Assembly (NCBI RefSeq): GCF_006346395.1
Contig: NZ_VDMS01000002.1
Coordinates: forward strand, 372,001 to 436,000
Source of the DNA: Nocardioides plantarum
Lineage (GTDB): Bacteria; Actinomycetota; Actinomycetes; Propionibacteriales; Nocardioidaceae
Length of the DNA: 64,000 bases
Reading direction: 5' to 3'
This document shows, piece by piece, positions 18,461-26,750 of this stretch. The first letter of the stretch is position 1. Every line of letters begins with the position of its first letter. The translations under genes and the position numbers were made by a program. The notes under the pieces were generated by a model. It saw only the letters and a list, made by a program, of their open reading frames with translations, searched no databases and was not told the origin of the DNA.

Positions 18461-19558
18461 TCAGTACGCCGCCGCGCGCACCACCAGCACGTCGGGCAGG
18501 TTGGCGACCAGGGGCCGCCAGCTCGCGCCCGCGTCGGCCGAGCCCCACACCGCGCCGTTGCGTGCCCCGACGTAGAGCCCGGTCGGGTCGTGGTCGTCGC
18601 TGACCATCGCATCGCGCATGACGCCGACGTAGAAGCGGTCGGGCAGGCCGTTGTCGAGCGCCTCCCACGAGGCCCCGGCGTCGCGCGACCGCCAGACCCG
18701 GGCACGGCCCCCCGGTGGGTAGCGGCTGTCGCCTGAGCTGTTGGGGAACACGTAGACGGTGTCGGGGTCCTGGGGGTCGACGACGACCGGGAAGCCGAAG
18801 TCGACCGGGAGCCCGTCGTGGATCGGGACCCAGGTGGCGGCGTGGTCGTCGGAGCGGTAGACGCCCCCGTGGTTCTGCAGGAACAGGCGCTCGGGTCGCG
18901 ACGGGTGGCGCGCGACCTTGTGCACGCACTGCCCGAACTCGGGGTACTGCTGCCCCTCGGGCAGGAAGTCGGCGCGGATGCCCCGGTTGCGTGCGTGCCA
19001 CGAGGCGCCGCCGTCGGCGGTCTGGTAGACGCCGCCGGTGGAGATCGCGACCGTCACCGACGCGGGGTCGGTGGGGTGCGGGAGGATCGTGTGGAAGGCC
19101 TGACCTCCGTAGCCCGCGCCCCAGTCCGCACGGTCGGGGTGGTCCCAGAGAGCCTGCTCGAGGGCGAAGGTGCGCCCGTCGTCGTCCGAGCGCCAGACGG
19201 CTCCCGGCTCGGTGCCGGCCCACACGACGCCGTCCTCGGTGCCGGCGACGAGCTGCCAGACACGCTCGACCGAGGTGCCGGTGCCCTCGTCGAAGCGCGG
19301 GCCGCCGTCGGGCCCCTCCTGCCAGGTGGCGCCGAGGTCGTCGGACCACCGCACCCGAGGACCGATCCAGGGCGACGACGCGCCCGCGAACAGGCGCGGG
19401 ACTCCCCCGCGCCCGCGACTGCCGCGCGGGTCGATCAGGCAGGAGTAGACCTCCTCCATGTCGTGGTGGGGCCCGGTGAGCTCCCAGTCGCGGCGCTCGT
19501 CGTCGGACGTGGCGATCCACAGTCCCTTGCGGGTGCCGATCATCAGCACCGTGCTCAT
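18461..19558 (-). CDS. BNR-repeat (sialidase/photosystem-Ycf48-like propeller) protein
   Basis: A 365-residue beta-propeller protein. Repeated Asp-box/BNR motifs are visible: WSDDLGATWQ, WRSDDDGRTF, YQTADGGASW, YRSDDHAATW, WRSRDAGASW and WGSADAGASW. No signal peptide is present (MSTVLMIGTRKGLWIATS), so it is predicted to be cytoplasmic. The catalytic Arg triad of true sialidases cannot be recognised, so sialidase activity should not be assumed. It lies 43 bases downstream of the HAD gene on the same strand and may be the last gene of the Ter-linked operon. Confidence 0.84.
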   Translation of the reverse strand: MSTVLMIGTRKGLWIATSDDERRDWELTGPHHDMEEVYSCLIDPRGSRGRGGVPRLFAGASSPWIGPRVRWSDDLGATWQEGPDGGPRFDEGTGTSVERVWQLVAGTEDGVVWAGTEPGAVWRSDDDGRTFALEQALWDHPDRADWGAGYGGQAFHTILPHPTDPASVTVAISTGGVYQTADGGASWHARNRGIRADFLPEGQQYPEFGQCVHKVARHPSRPERLFLQNHGGVYRSDDHAATWVPIHDGLPVDFGFPVVVDPQDPDTVYVFPNSSGDSRYPPGGRARVWRSRDAGASWEALDNGLPDRFYVGVMRDAMVSDDHDPTGLYVGARNGAVWGSADAGASWRPLVANLPDVLVVRAAAY

Positions 19559-19601
19559 CGGGTCTCGCTCATGGGGTCTCCTCGGGTCGCGACGACGTCC
19601 G

Positions 19602-20393
19602 TCAGGAGGTGAGACCTGCCGCCCTCCGCGAACTCATCGCGTGCTCGGCCAGCCACAGCGCGATCTCCTCACCGGCGCGTACGCCGGTGGCCGAGGTGAT
19701 GGCGCCGTCCCACCCGTGGGACTCCAGGTAGGCGCCTCGCGGGACCAGGGCGTGGCGCGCAAGGCGCAGCATGCCCTCGTCGAGGCGCGAGTCGCCGGCG
19801 GCGGCGAGCAGCTCGTCGTCGTCCTGCTCGACCATCCGCGCCAGCCCGGCCTCCTTGGTCAGGGTGTCGGGCATCGCGTAGACCTTGGTCTGCTCGGGGG
19901 TCAGTCGCCAGCCGTCGGCCGCCGCGATCTCCTCCAGCTCCGCGAGCCAGCCGTCGGCGACGGGCTCGTCGTTGAGCAGGAAGTAGGCGAAGGTGCCGTC
20001 GGCGTCGCGCAGGCCGCGCACGTGGGGCGCGGTGACGAGGTGGGCGACACGCTCGGCGAACTCGCTCATCGGCCGGCGCTGGGCGAGCAGGGCGGCGGTG
20101 GCCCGGGCGTGGTCGGCGTCGGGCACCCCGTCGACCAGGAGCACTCCCCCGTTGAGGCACAGCACCCGCCGGTACGACGGCAGCTTGAGCCGCAGCACCT
20201 GGGCGGGCGTGCGCGTGGTGCACAGCACCAGGTCGTCGGCGTCGAGCACGGCCAGCGCGTCCCACGCCCGGGCCGTCACGTAGGCCCAGTCACGGCCGTC
20301 GAGGACCTCAAGGCAGACGAGCTCGTCGGGGGGCACGTCACCGACGCGCTTGTGGGACCACAGCAGGGTGCGGTCGATGTCGGAGGCGATCAC
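19602..20393 (-). CDS. HAD-family phosphatase of the Ter biosynthetic module
   Basis: A 263-residue HAD-superfamily hydrolase. Motif I is SDIDRTLL (nucleophile Asp and the +2 Asp), motif II Thr is in LVLCTTRTPAQV, and the C-terminal acidic motif is in AAAGDSRLDEGML. A cap-like insertion (about 75-190) follows the sucrose-phosphatase-like branch. It starts with GTG seven bases after the StiP stop, so it is co-transcribed with the phosphoribosyltransferase and CitE-like genes. In comparative studies of Ter systems such a HAD enzyme is part of a predicted pathway for a nucleoside-like metabolite. The substrate is unknown. Confidence 0.9.
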   Translation of the reverse strand: MIASDIDRTLLWSHKRVGDVPPDELVCLEVLDGRDWAYVTARAWDALAVLDADDLVLCTTRTPAQVLRLKLPSYRRVLCLNGGVLLVDGVPDADHARATAALLAQRRPMSEFAERVAHLVTAPHVRGLRDADGTFAYFLLNDEPVADGWLAELEEIAAADGWRLTPEQTKVYAMPDTLTKEAGLARMVEQDDDELLAAAGDSRLDEGMLRLARHALVPRGAYLESHGWDGAITSATGVRAGEEIALWLAEHAMSSRRAAGLTS

Positions 20394-20400
20394 GAGACGG

Positions 20401-21522
20401 TCATCCTTCGCTCCGGGAGAACCCCGGGTGGATCAGGCCCATGCAGGAGTAGGCGAGGTCGTCGACGACCTCGACCGGGACGCCGCGCTGCTCGGCGAGC
20501 AGCTCGACGTGGCCGAGCTCGTGGCGCCGGTCGGGTCGTACGAGCACCCGCCAGGGCACCCGGCGAAGCAGCACCCGGGTCGTCTCGCCGACGCCCGGCT
20601 TGACGAGGTTGACGTCGCCGATCTCGTAGGCGGCGCTGACCTCCTCGACCGCGGCCCACCCCGACCACGTCGGGGTGCGGTCGGCGGCGCGCAGCCGGGT
20701 GGCCTCGGCGCGCGCCTCGTCGGCGACCGCGCCGAAGTGGGACTCGACGGTCTCGACGTAGGTCATCGAGACGTCGGCGGCGGCGAGCTCGGCGTAGAAC
20801 TTGGCGCCGTGGAAGTCGTCGGGCCCGATCAGCCGGTCGTTGAGGACGGTGCGCGAGACGAGGCCCGAGACGGTGGAGTTGAGGCAGGCCGACGGGATCA
20901 GGAAGTCGTCGCGGGTGCCGTAGACCTCGGTGCTGGAGCCGGGGTCGGCCAGCACGGCCAGCGACGGGTCGAAGCGCAGCCCGAGCCGCTGCTCCATCTC
21001 GGCGCAGGCCGCGGTCAGCTCGCGCGAGATCGCGCCCTTGCCGGTCCACCCGTCGACGAAGACGACGTCCTCGGCTCGGTGGCGGTCGGCGAGGTGGCGC
21101 AGCGCGACCTCGTCGAGCCCGCGACCGCGCACGATCGACATCGTGTAGTGCGGCAGGTCGAGCCCCAGTCGGCGCGCGTAGCGACGCAGCAGGATCCCGA
21201 TCGGGGTGCCGGCCCGTGCGAGCGAGACGAGCACGGCGTCGGGCCCGCGCAGGTCGACGACGAGGTGCACCAGCGTCGCGGCCGCCAGCGCGACCCGGCG
21301 GGCCTGCTCGGACAGCGCCTTGTCGAACAGGGCGTAGTAGTCGTCACTGGGCTGGTACTCGACCGGGAGCGACTCGGCGTAGTGCGCGCGGCCGGCCTGG
21401 ATCGCCTCCTCGCGCTCCTCGACCGGAGCCTCCAGCTCGACGTGGCTGAGGTCCTTGAGGAGCCACGTGACGTCGTCGGCGGGGTAGGACCCGAAGCCGG
21501 GTCCGTGCAGCGGGGTCGGCAT
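20401..21522 (-). CDS. StiP-type protein of the Ter biosynthetic module
   Basis: A 373-residue protein. Recognisable features are GSYPADDVTWLLKDL near the N-terminus, VLVSLARAGTPIGILLRRY (phosphoribosyltransferase-like), HYTMSIVRGRGLDEVAL, and DVVFVDGWTGKGAI, an acidic PRPP-loop-like segment. Databases name such proteins cysteine protease StiP, but the sequence looks more like a phosphoribosyltransferase fused to a second domain. One candidate Cys lies in IPSACLNSTVSGLVSRT. Its ATG overlaps the upstream stop as TGATG, so it is coupled to the next enzyme. It probably takes part in nucleoside-like metabolite synthesis; protease activity is doubtful. Confidence 0.84.
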   Translation of the reverse strand: MPTPLHGPGFGSYPADDVTWLLKDLSHVELEAPVEEREEAIQAGRAHYAESLPVEYQPSDDYYALFDKALSEQARRVALAAATLVHLVVDLRGPDAVLVSLARAGTPIGILLRRYARRLGLDLPHYTMSIVRGRGLDEVALRHLADRHRAEDVVFVDGWTGKGAISRELTAACAEMEQRLGLRFDPSLAVLADPGSSTEVYGTRDDFLIPSACLNSTVSGLVSRTVLNDRLIGPDDFHGAKFYAELAAADVSMTYVETVESHFGAVADEARAEATRLRAADRTPTWSGWAAVEEVSAAYEIGDVNLVKPGVGETTRVLLRRVPWRVLVRPDRRHELGHVELLAEQRGVPVEVVDDLAYSCMGLIHPGFSRSEG

Positions 21523-22772
21523 CAGGGCGCCACCCGCACCACGACGACGCGGTCGGTCAGGCTGCGCAGGGCCGCGCGCAGCTCGACGGCCCCGTCGACG
21601 GGGGTCGCCTCGTCGAGCACGAGCACGATCACGTCGAAGCGCCCGGGCTCGAGGTTGTAGGCGAACCGGGGCTGGTCGTCGGCGGCGCCGTCGTGCGCGG
21701 GGAAGGTGATGCCGTGCCGTACGGCGTAGGCCGGGTCGTCGCGGACCACGACCGGCGAGCGCGTGGTCGACGAGACGGTGACGGCCAGCGCGGGGCGGGT
21801 CGCCTCGAGGTGCTCGGCGAGGCGGTGCGGGAGGTACATCAGCTCCTCGGTGCCGAGCACGTGCACCGCGCCCGAGCCGCCGACCAGCCGGCCGAGCTCC
21901 TCTCCCAGCTCGACCACAGCGGTCTCGAACCCGTCGGCGTCGGCCGGACCGAGGCCGTGCCGACCGCCGTCGGGGACCCCCTCGGGCCACGCGTACGACG
22001 TCCTGACCTCCTCGGTACGTCCGGTGGCCGGGCGCACCGTGACGGGTCCGGCCGCCACGGCCGCACGGACCTCGTCGTCGGGCTCGCGCAGCGTGCGGAC
22101 CTCGCCCTGGAGCAGCGCGACGAACGTGATCGAGGTGCCGAGCTCGGCGGCCACCTCGAGGGCCAGCGCGCGGGCGGCGTCGGGGCGCAGGTCGACCAGC
22201 GCCGCGACGACGTAGGCCGGACGCGGCGAGATCGCGTGCAGCTCACGGACCGTGTTGAGGATGGTGCGGCCGGTGGTGAGCTCGTCGTCGACGAGCACGA
22301 GGGGGCCGGTCCCGCGCAGCAGGGCGGGGTCGCGCGGCTGGAGCCGGTGGGTGGTGGCGTGGCTGTGCTCCTCCTCGAAGCTCAGCGCCGACCAGCCGGG
22401 ACGCCGGGTCGAGTGGATCGCCGTCGCACCCAGGCGGTCGGCGACCAGGTGTCCCAGGCCGGTGGCGGTCTCGGCGTAGCCCAGGACCAGCTCGGCCCGG
22501 GCTCCCCCGAGGGCGTCCTCGACGAGCACCCCGAGGTCGGACCCGTGCCGACGCGCGGTGCCGGGCGAGACGGGCACGTGCTTGGCGAGGACGGTGCTGA
22601 CGACCAGGTGGACACGACGCGGGTTGCGGCGTACGGCGAGCCCGACCAGGTCGGCGACCGGCGCGCTGTCGGGGCGCGAGACCAGCTCGACCCCGGCGTG
22701 CTCGGTGACCCAGTCACCTGACCACACGGTGCGGGGGTCGGCGCCGGCCCCGACCTCGGATGTCGCGCTCAC
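21522..22772 (-). CDS. Phosphoribosyltransferase with C-terminal TRSP-like domain (Ter module)
   Basis: A 416-residue soluble protein. The first 220 residues carry a type I phosphoribosyltransferase core: ELVLGYAETATGLGHLVAD, SFEEEHSHATTHRL, and the PRPP loop LVLVDDELTTGRTILNT. The C-terminal part (about 280-416) includes VHVLGTEELMYLPHRLAEHL and ends TDRVVVVRVAP, like the domain seen in Ter-linked phosphoribosyltransferases. It starts with GTG overlapping the stop of the CitE-like gene (GTGA). With StiP, HAD and CitE-like neighbours it belongs to a single tightly packed operon. Confidence 0.85.
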   Translation of the reverse strand: MSATSEVGAGADPRTVWSGDWVTEHAGVELVSRPDSAPVADLVGLAVRRNPRRVHLVVSTVLAKHVPVSPGTARRHGSDLGVLVEDALGGARAELVLGYAETATGLGHLVADRLGATAIHSTRRPGWSALSFEEEHSHATTHRLQPRDPALLRGTGPLVLVDDELTTGRTILNTVRELHAISPRPAYVVAALVDLRPDAARALALEVAAELGTSITFVALLQGEVRTLREPDDEVRAAVAAGPVTVRPATGRTEEVRTSYAWPEGVPDGGRHGLGPADADGFETAVVELGEELGRLVGGSGAVHVLGTEELMYLPHRLAEHLEATRPALAVTVSSTTRSPVVVRDDPAYAVRHGITFPAHDGAADDQPRFAYNLEPGRFDVIVLVLDEATPVDGAVELRAALRSLTDRVVVVRVAP

Positions 22773-23935
22773 AGGGCCCCCTCGTCGGCGGTGGCCGCGG
22801 CGAGCAGGTCGACGTAGGTCACGTCGGGGGCCGCCACGCCGAACACCTCGGCGCGCAGGAGCAGCTGCTGGGCCCAGGCGTGGTGGGGGTTGGCCTCGTT
22901 CATCTTGTTGCGGTAGGACGAGCGCGCCACGCCGCCGCCGTCCTCCTTGGCCGACAAGACGCCGAGGGCGTCGTCGTACTCCTCGTGGGAGACGACCGAC
23001 AGGGCGTGCACGACGGGCACGTGGCTGGGGTGGATCACCGTCTTGCCGATCAGGCCGTTGGCGCGGTCGAGCAGCACCTCGCGGATCAGGCCGTCGAGGT
23101 CGCGCGCGAGCAGGCGCGCGCGGAGCTCGCGGTCGTCGCTGCGCACGAACGGCGACTCACGCAGCTGGGGCTTGAAGAGCCGGTCGGGTGCGGTGAAGTA
23201 CTCCCAGACCGGGCCGGTCACCGCGTGACCACCGGGTCGGCCGAGCACGTTGACGACGTCGGCGACCGCCCCGGCGATGATGCGGACGTCGTAGATCGTC
23301 AGGTCGCGGGGGCGGCGCAGCGCGAACACCGAGGCCATGTCGGTCGCGCCGATGCGCACGGCCAGCACCCGGTCGGCGTACTTGGCGAGCAGGGCGCGCT
23401 GGCCGAGCAGCTCGTCGATCCGGGTCTCGCGGTACATCACCTCGGGCGTCTCGATCACCGGCATCACCATCAGCCGCCGCCCGACCCTGCTCTCGCAGTC
23501 ACCGACCGCGTCGAGGAACTCGGGACCGTGCACGGTCGAGAACTTCGGCAGCACGAACCCGTCGATCACGTCGGCGGCCTCGCCCATCAGCCCGGCCAGC
23601 CGGCCCGGCTGGTCGGGGGTGCGGACACGCACGAAGATCAGCGGGAGGTCCGCCCGCCCGCGAAGCAGCGCGAGCTCCTCGGCGACGTGGGTCACGGCGT
23701 ACTCGACGGCGCTGTCGGGGATCGCGTCCTCGAGGCAGATCACGCAGCTGGTGGAGCCCTGGCTCGCGACCCGCAGGACGTCGGCGGCGAGCGACTCCCG
23801 GGTGGCCGGGATGTAGAGCGTCGCGCCCAGGGCGTGCGACAGCACCTCGAGCGAGCCGTCTCGGGAGAGGTCGGCCGGCTCACGGTGGAACAGCTGAGCG
23901 CGGTCGGCCGCGTCGAGGAAGTGGAACTGGCGCAA
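22769..23935 (-). CDS. HpcH/HpaI-CitE-like aldolase/lyase (Ter module)
   Basis: A 388-residue TIM-barrel enzyme of the citrate-lyase-beta/HpaI family. Visible motifs are GATLYIPATRES (phosphate-binding), CVICLEDAIPDS (metal-binding acidic pair), FVRVRTPDQ, GFVLPKFS, MPVIETPEVMYRE and GATDMASVFALRRP. No ATG or GTG is well placed: the frame is open far upstream, but family alignment favours a TTG start at 23935 (encoding LRQFHFLD). This start is an inference. It is the first gene of the leftward Ter operon, divergent from terD with 163 bases between them. The reaction is probably a C-C bond cleavage or condensation on a metabolite not yet known. Confidence 0.85.
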   Translation of the reverse strand: MRQFHFLDAADRAQLFHREPADLSRDGSLEVLSHALGATLYIPATRESLAADVLRVASQGSTSCVICLEDAIPDSAVEYAVTHVAEELALLRGRADLPLIFVRVRTPDQPGRLAGLMGEAADVIDGFVLPKFSTVHGPEFLDAVGDCESRVGRRLMVMPVIETPEVMYRETRIDELLGQRALLAKYADRVLAVRIGATDMASVFALRRPRDLTIYDVRIIAGAVADVVNVLGRPGGHAVTGPVWEYFTAPDRLFKPQLRESPFVRSDDRELRARLLARDLDGLIREVLLDRANGLIGKTVIHPSHVPVVHALSVVSHEEYDDALGVLSAKEDGGGVARSSYRNKMNEANPHHAWAQQLLLRAEVFGVAAPDVTYVDLLAAATADEGAL

Positions 23936-24042
23936 CGTCGGCCCGCTCTCGTGGTGAGGTTCGGAGGTTCGGACGCGTGGGGTCGCCTCCGAGGATTCCG
24001 CACAGGATAGGTCGGGCAGGTAACCGGCTGCCCCCCGGCGAG

Positions 24043-24048
24043 TAGCCT
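24043..24048 (+). promoter_or_regulatory. Putative -10 (TAGCCT) for terD
   Basis: TAGCCT in GAGTAGCCTGCGC, 50 bases before the terD ATG, matches the -10 pattern proposed for rpsO. On the opposite strand, TATCCT near 24003-24008 may serve the CitE-led operon. Both are short-motif predictions. Confidence 0.4.
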
Positions 24049-24098
24049 GCGCTCGAACAACGGCGTTCGCTCGCCGTCCCCATCGCAGAGGAGAAAAC

Positions 24099-24674
24099 AT
24101 GCCCGTCTCGCTGTCCAAGGGTGGCAACGTCAGCCTCACCAAGATCGCCCCGTCGCTGCAGTCGGTGCGCGTGGGTCTCGGGTGGGACGCACGGACCACC
24201 GACGGGGCCGACTTCGACCTCGACGCCACCGCCCTGGTCTGCGGCGAGGGCGACAAGGTGCTCTCCGACCAGCACTTCATCTTCTACAACAACCTGACCT
24301 CCCCCGAGGGCACCGTGCGCCACAAGGGCGACATCCGCGACGGCGCGGCCACCGGCGACGACGAGAGCATCGAGGTCGACCTCTCCCAGCTCACCCCGCA
24401 GACCGACAAGGTCGTCTTCAACGTCACCATCCACGACGCCGACTCGCGCGGCCAGAGCTTCGGCCAGGTCAAGAACGCCTACATCCGCGTCATCGACACC
24501 AGCAACGACTCCGAGCTCGCCCGCTACGACCTCTCCGAGGACGCCTCGACCGAGACCGCCATGGTCTTCGGCGAGCTCTACCGCAACGGCGCCGAGTGGA
24601 AGTTCCGCGCCATCGGCCAGGGCTACGCCTCCGGCCTGCAGGGCATCATCAGCAACTACGGCGTGACGCTCTAG
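24099..24674 (+). CDS. terD: TerD-family calcium-binding stress protein (copy 1)
   Basis: A 191-residue TerD protein. It begins [15 protein letters not shown]. The calcium-binding acidic clusters are in [12 protein letters not shown] and [13 protein letters not shown], with further typical motifs FVFYNN-like ([12 protein letters not shown]), [21 protein letters not shown] and [21 protein letters not shown] six bases before the ATG is a strong ribosome site. TerD proteins bind calcium and act in tellurite, phage and envelope-stress responses at the cytoplasmic face of the membrane. It is divergent from the biosynthetic operon, as is common in actinobacteria. A paralogue lies at 28021. Confidence 0.95.
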   Translation: MPVSLSKGGNVSLTKIAPSLQSVRVGLGWDARTTDGADFDLDATALVCGEGDKVLSDQHFIFYNNLTSPEGTVRHKGDIRDGAATGDDESIEVDLSQLTPQTDKVVFNVTIHDADSRGQSFGQVKNAYIRVIDTSNDSELARYDLSEDASTETAMVFGELYRNGAEWKFRAIGQGYASGLQGIISNYGVTL

Positions 24675-24694
24675 GTCTCGTCGTACGACGGCAG

Positions 24695-24748
24695 CCACAC
24701 GTCGGTCGAGGTGCGAAGGCCGCCAGGCCTGAGCCTCGAGACCCCCGC
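24695..24748 (+). repeat. Outer 54-base palindromic element, left copy
   Basis: Starts CCACACGTCGGTCGAGG and ends CGAGACCCCCGC. It is the reverse complement of 25453-25506 at 40 of its 54 positions taken as two flush blocks (first 22 and last 18 bases). The 14-base middle differs but folds in both copies: AGGCC-GCCA-GGCCT here, GGCGC-GCTA-GCGCC in the other. Confidence 0.75.
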
Positions 24749-24834
24749 CGCCGAGGCAACCGACCCGACCGCGGTGTCGTTGGAGCGGACTCTCGCCGGC
24801 GTGGGTCTCGCCGGGTCGGGGTGTCCGCGCGCCT

Positions 24835-24923
24835 AGCATTCCGGGTCTCGCCGTCAAGGACGCCTTCGGCGCCGCTTCGCGGTCGCTTCGCGATCCTTGA
24901 CCGCGAGCCTCTCCCGGAATGCT
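24835..24923 (+). repeat. 89-base palindromic element, left copy
   Basis: Bounded by the inverted repeat AGCATTCCGGG / CCCGGAATGCT. Inner stems are CTCGC/GCGAG and GTCAAGGA/TCCTTGAC around a GC-rich centre. It is a near copy of 25291-25379 in the opposite orientation, with the same length. Stem positions that differ between the two copies change in pairs, keeping the hairpin. Confidence 0.8.
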
Positions 24924-25048
24924 TGACGGCGCAGACAAGGGCGGGCTGCGCCGCGCCCTCGTCCAGCGCGGACACCCCGACGACCACAGTGATCCGGGTC
25001 CTGGCGACTGGAGAGGATCCCGTGAACCTGGTTCAGGAGAATCGCTCC

Positions 25049-25235
25049 GGTCGAGCCACCGCCCGGGCCGGCGGTGCGTCAGCCACCGGACCGACTCGTC
25101 CAAGGCCCCACAACGGTGGCTCAGCCACCGCCCCGACCAGGCGGCCGGACCAGCGGTGAGCCAGCCACCGAACCCACCCGGTCAGAGCTCCAGAACGGTG
25201 GCTCACGAACCGCCCACACAGCCCAGGGTCGGGCG
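25049..25235 (+). repeat. Short tandem array of 40-42-base units
   Basis: Units begin at 25073, 25115, 25155 and 25197 (lengths 42, 40, 42 and a partial), with a partial one before them. They share GGTGnnTCAGCCACCG at the start and often CAGAAC or CACAAC at the end. The units resemble the larger array at 41041 in period and in the GGTG-GTCA theme. Confidence 0.65.
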
Positions 25236-25290
25236 GCGGCGCAGGCGACGGCGAGCGAGCGAAGCGAGGCCTCGCCGTGGTGCGCGCCGA

Positions 25291-25379
25291 AGCAGACCGC
25301 GAGAGGCTCGGGGTCAAGGACCGCGAAGCGGCCGCGCAGCGGCGCCGCAGGCGTCCTTGACGCCGAGACGCGGTCTGCT
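25291..25379 (-). repeat. 89-base palindromic element, right copy (inverted)
   Basis: Bounded by AGCAGACCGCG / CGCGGTCTGCT. Read on the minus strand it aligns gap-free over 89 bases with 24835-24923. The inner stems are CTCGG/CCGAG and GTCAAGGA/TCCTTGAC. Confidence 0.8.
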
Positions 25380-25452
25380 ACGCGCGCCGCCGCCCAACCC
25401 GGACGCCACGAGACCCGGTACGAGAGGACGTCGCTGCAGACCGGCGTACCCT

Positions 25453-25506
25453 GCGGGGGTCTCGAGGCTCGGCGCTAGCGCGCCTCGCACCTCGACCGAC
25501 GTGTGG
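25453..25506 (-). repeat. Outer 54-base palindromic element, right copy (inverted)
   Basis: Reverse complement of the element at 24695-24748, with a different but still self-complementary 14-base centre (GGCGC-GCTA-GCGCC on the + strand as well, since it is palindromic apart from the loop). It ends 27 bases before the stop of the coiled-coil gene. Confidence 0.75.
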
Positions 25507-25532
25507 CCCTCGCACCACGACCGACGTGAGCC

Positions 25533-26750
25533 CTACAACCCGCGGAACCGCTCGACCTGCGCCTTGACCGCCGCGGTGATCCGGTCGGCCTCCTGCAGGA
25601 GCGCCCAGTAGTCGGGGTGGACACCCTGCAGGCCGCTGCGCAGGCCGTCGAGGCGGCGGGCCAGGCCGTCGAGCTCGCGGCCGACGGCGTCGCCGCCGGG
25701 CTTGCGGCCGTTGGTGACCATGAGCTGCGCGTCGCGCAGGCGGAAGCGCACCTGGCGCATCAGTGCCTCGGGGTCGGCCTTGACCTCCCGGAGCGCGGTG
25801 AGCCGCTCGGCGGGGGCGCCGACCTGGGTCTTGGCGGTGTCGAGGGCGACGCGGGCCTCGTCGAGCAGGCGCAGGGGCAGGGCCCAGTCGGACCCCGCCT
25901 CGACCAGGCGGTCGAAGTCGTGAAGCTTGGACCGGGCCAGGGCGAGCTGGTCGCGCACGGTCTGCTCGACCGGCTCCAGGTCGCGCCAGTTGCCGATGCT
26001 GAACTCGCGGCGCAGGTGGGCCAGGTCGTCGGGGACCCGCTCGATCCGCGACTCGACGGCCTCGGCCGCCGTGCGCAGCGTCGTACGACGGGTGCGCGCC
26101 TTGGCGACGCGCTGCGGGTAGTCCTCGGCGAGGGTCTCGGCGGCCTGGGCCAGGGCGGTGAGCTCGGTCCGGGCCTGCTCGAGGGCCGCGAACCCGGTCG
26201 CCGGCTGCCAGCCGCTCGCCGCGAGCGCCGCCGCGCGGGTGCGGGCCAGGAGGTCGTTGAGCTCGGGGACCTCGAGCCCGCTCGCGCGCAGGGTGGCCGC
26301 CGCGGCCGCGACGCGGGAGGTCTGGGCCGCCGCCTCCTCCTTGAGCTCACGGCCACGCTGGACCTGCTGGCCGATGCGGGTGAGCTCGGCGTCGTAGTCG
26401 AGCACGACCTGGTCCATCGCGTCGGCGTGCTTGGCCAGGCGCGGCCCCACGTCGGCGTACGCCCGGTGGGCAGCGCCGAGGGCTCGCTGGTCGAGGCCCT
26501 CGTCGAACGGGTGCTGGTCGAGGACCTGGAGGTACTCGGCGATCAGCTCCTCGGCCTCGCGGTCGATGACGCGGAAGCGGGGCACGAGCCCGGAGGAGGC
26601 CGCCCGGTCGGGCAGGTAGGCCTGGAAGCTCTCGACCATCCCGCGCAGGGTGCGCTGGGAGCTGTCGAGGTGCTGGAAGTCGAGCATCAGCTGGTCGAGC
26701 GCACTCCGGGTCGCCTCGCGCTGCTGCGCGGCAGGAGTTCGGTTCGACAC
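25533..26750 (-). CDS. Coiled-coil protein of the Ter island, unknown function
   Basis: A 405-residue soluble, almost entirely alpha-helical protein rich in Ala, Leu, Arg, Glu and Gln (for example DRAEAL-like heptads in EQARTELTALAQAAETLAED and KARTRRTTLRTAAEAVESRI). No signal peptide, membrane segment or enzymatic motif is visible. The GTG at 26750 was chosen because it follows a GAGG site and the residues upstream look unstructured. I do not recognise a named family. It lies between the terD-led region and the DUF475 gene on the same strand as DUF475, so a structural or scaffold role in the Ter response is a reasonable guess from position only. Confidence 0.76.
   Translation of the reverse strand: MSNRTPAAQQREATRSALDQLMLDFQHLDSSQRTLRGMVESFQAYLPDRAASSGLVPRFRVIDREAEELIAEYLQVLDQHPFDEGLDQRALGAAHRAYADVGPRLAKHADAMDQVVLDYDAELTRIGQQVQRGRELKEEAAAQTSRVAAAAATLRASGLEVPELNDLLARTRAAALAASGWQPATGFAALEQARTELTALAQAAETLAEDYPQRVAKARTRRTTLRTAAEAVESRIERVPDDLAHLRREFSIGNWRDLEPVEQTVRDQLALARSKLHDFDRLVEAGSDWALPLRLLDEARVALDTAKTQVGAPAERLTALREVKADPEALMRQVRFRLRDAQLMVTNGRKPGGDAVGRELDGLARRLDGLRSGLQGVHPDYWALLQEADRITAAVKAQVERFRGL

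Larger units (their letters stand above)
24675..25532. other. Gene-free, repeat-rich intergenic region
   Basis: No credible gene is seen in these 858 bases. Open frames exist on both strands but have low-complexity Arg/Pro/Ala composition and no ribosome site. The region is made of two inverted copies of a composite palindromic unit (24695-24923 and 25291-25506) that flank a short tandem array (about 25049-25235). Each is listed separately. Transcripts from terD (rightward) and any leftward transcript would both cross these hairpins, so they may also work as terminators. Confidence 0.7.

Noticed and set aside
18461..19558. Sialidase assignment for the BNR protein
   Set aside because: Asp-box repeats alone do not prove sialidase; the catalytic Arg triad and a signal peptide were not found.
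24675..25532. Insertion-sequence remnant
   Set aside because: Inverted repeats exist, but no transposase fragment, target-site duplication or IS-like end could be seen.
24919..25611. Small protein genes in the repeat region
   Set aside because: Arg/Ser/Pro-rich translations follow the DNA repeats and lack ribosome sites.
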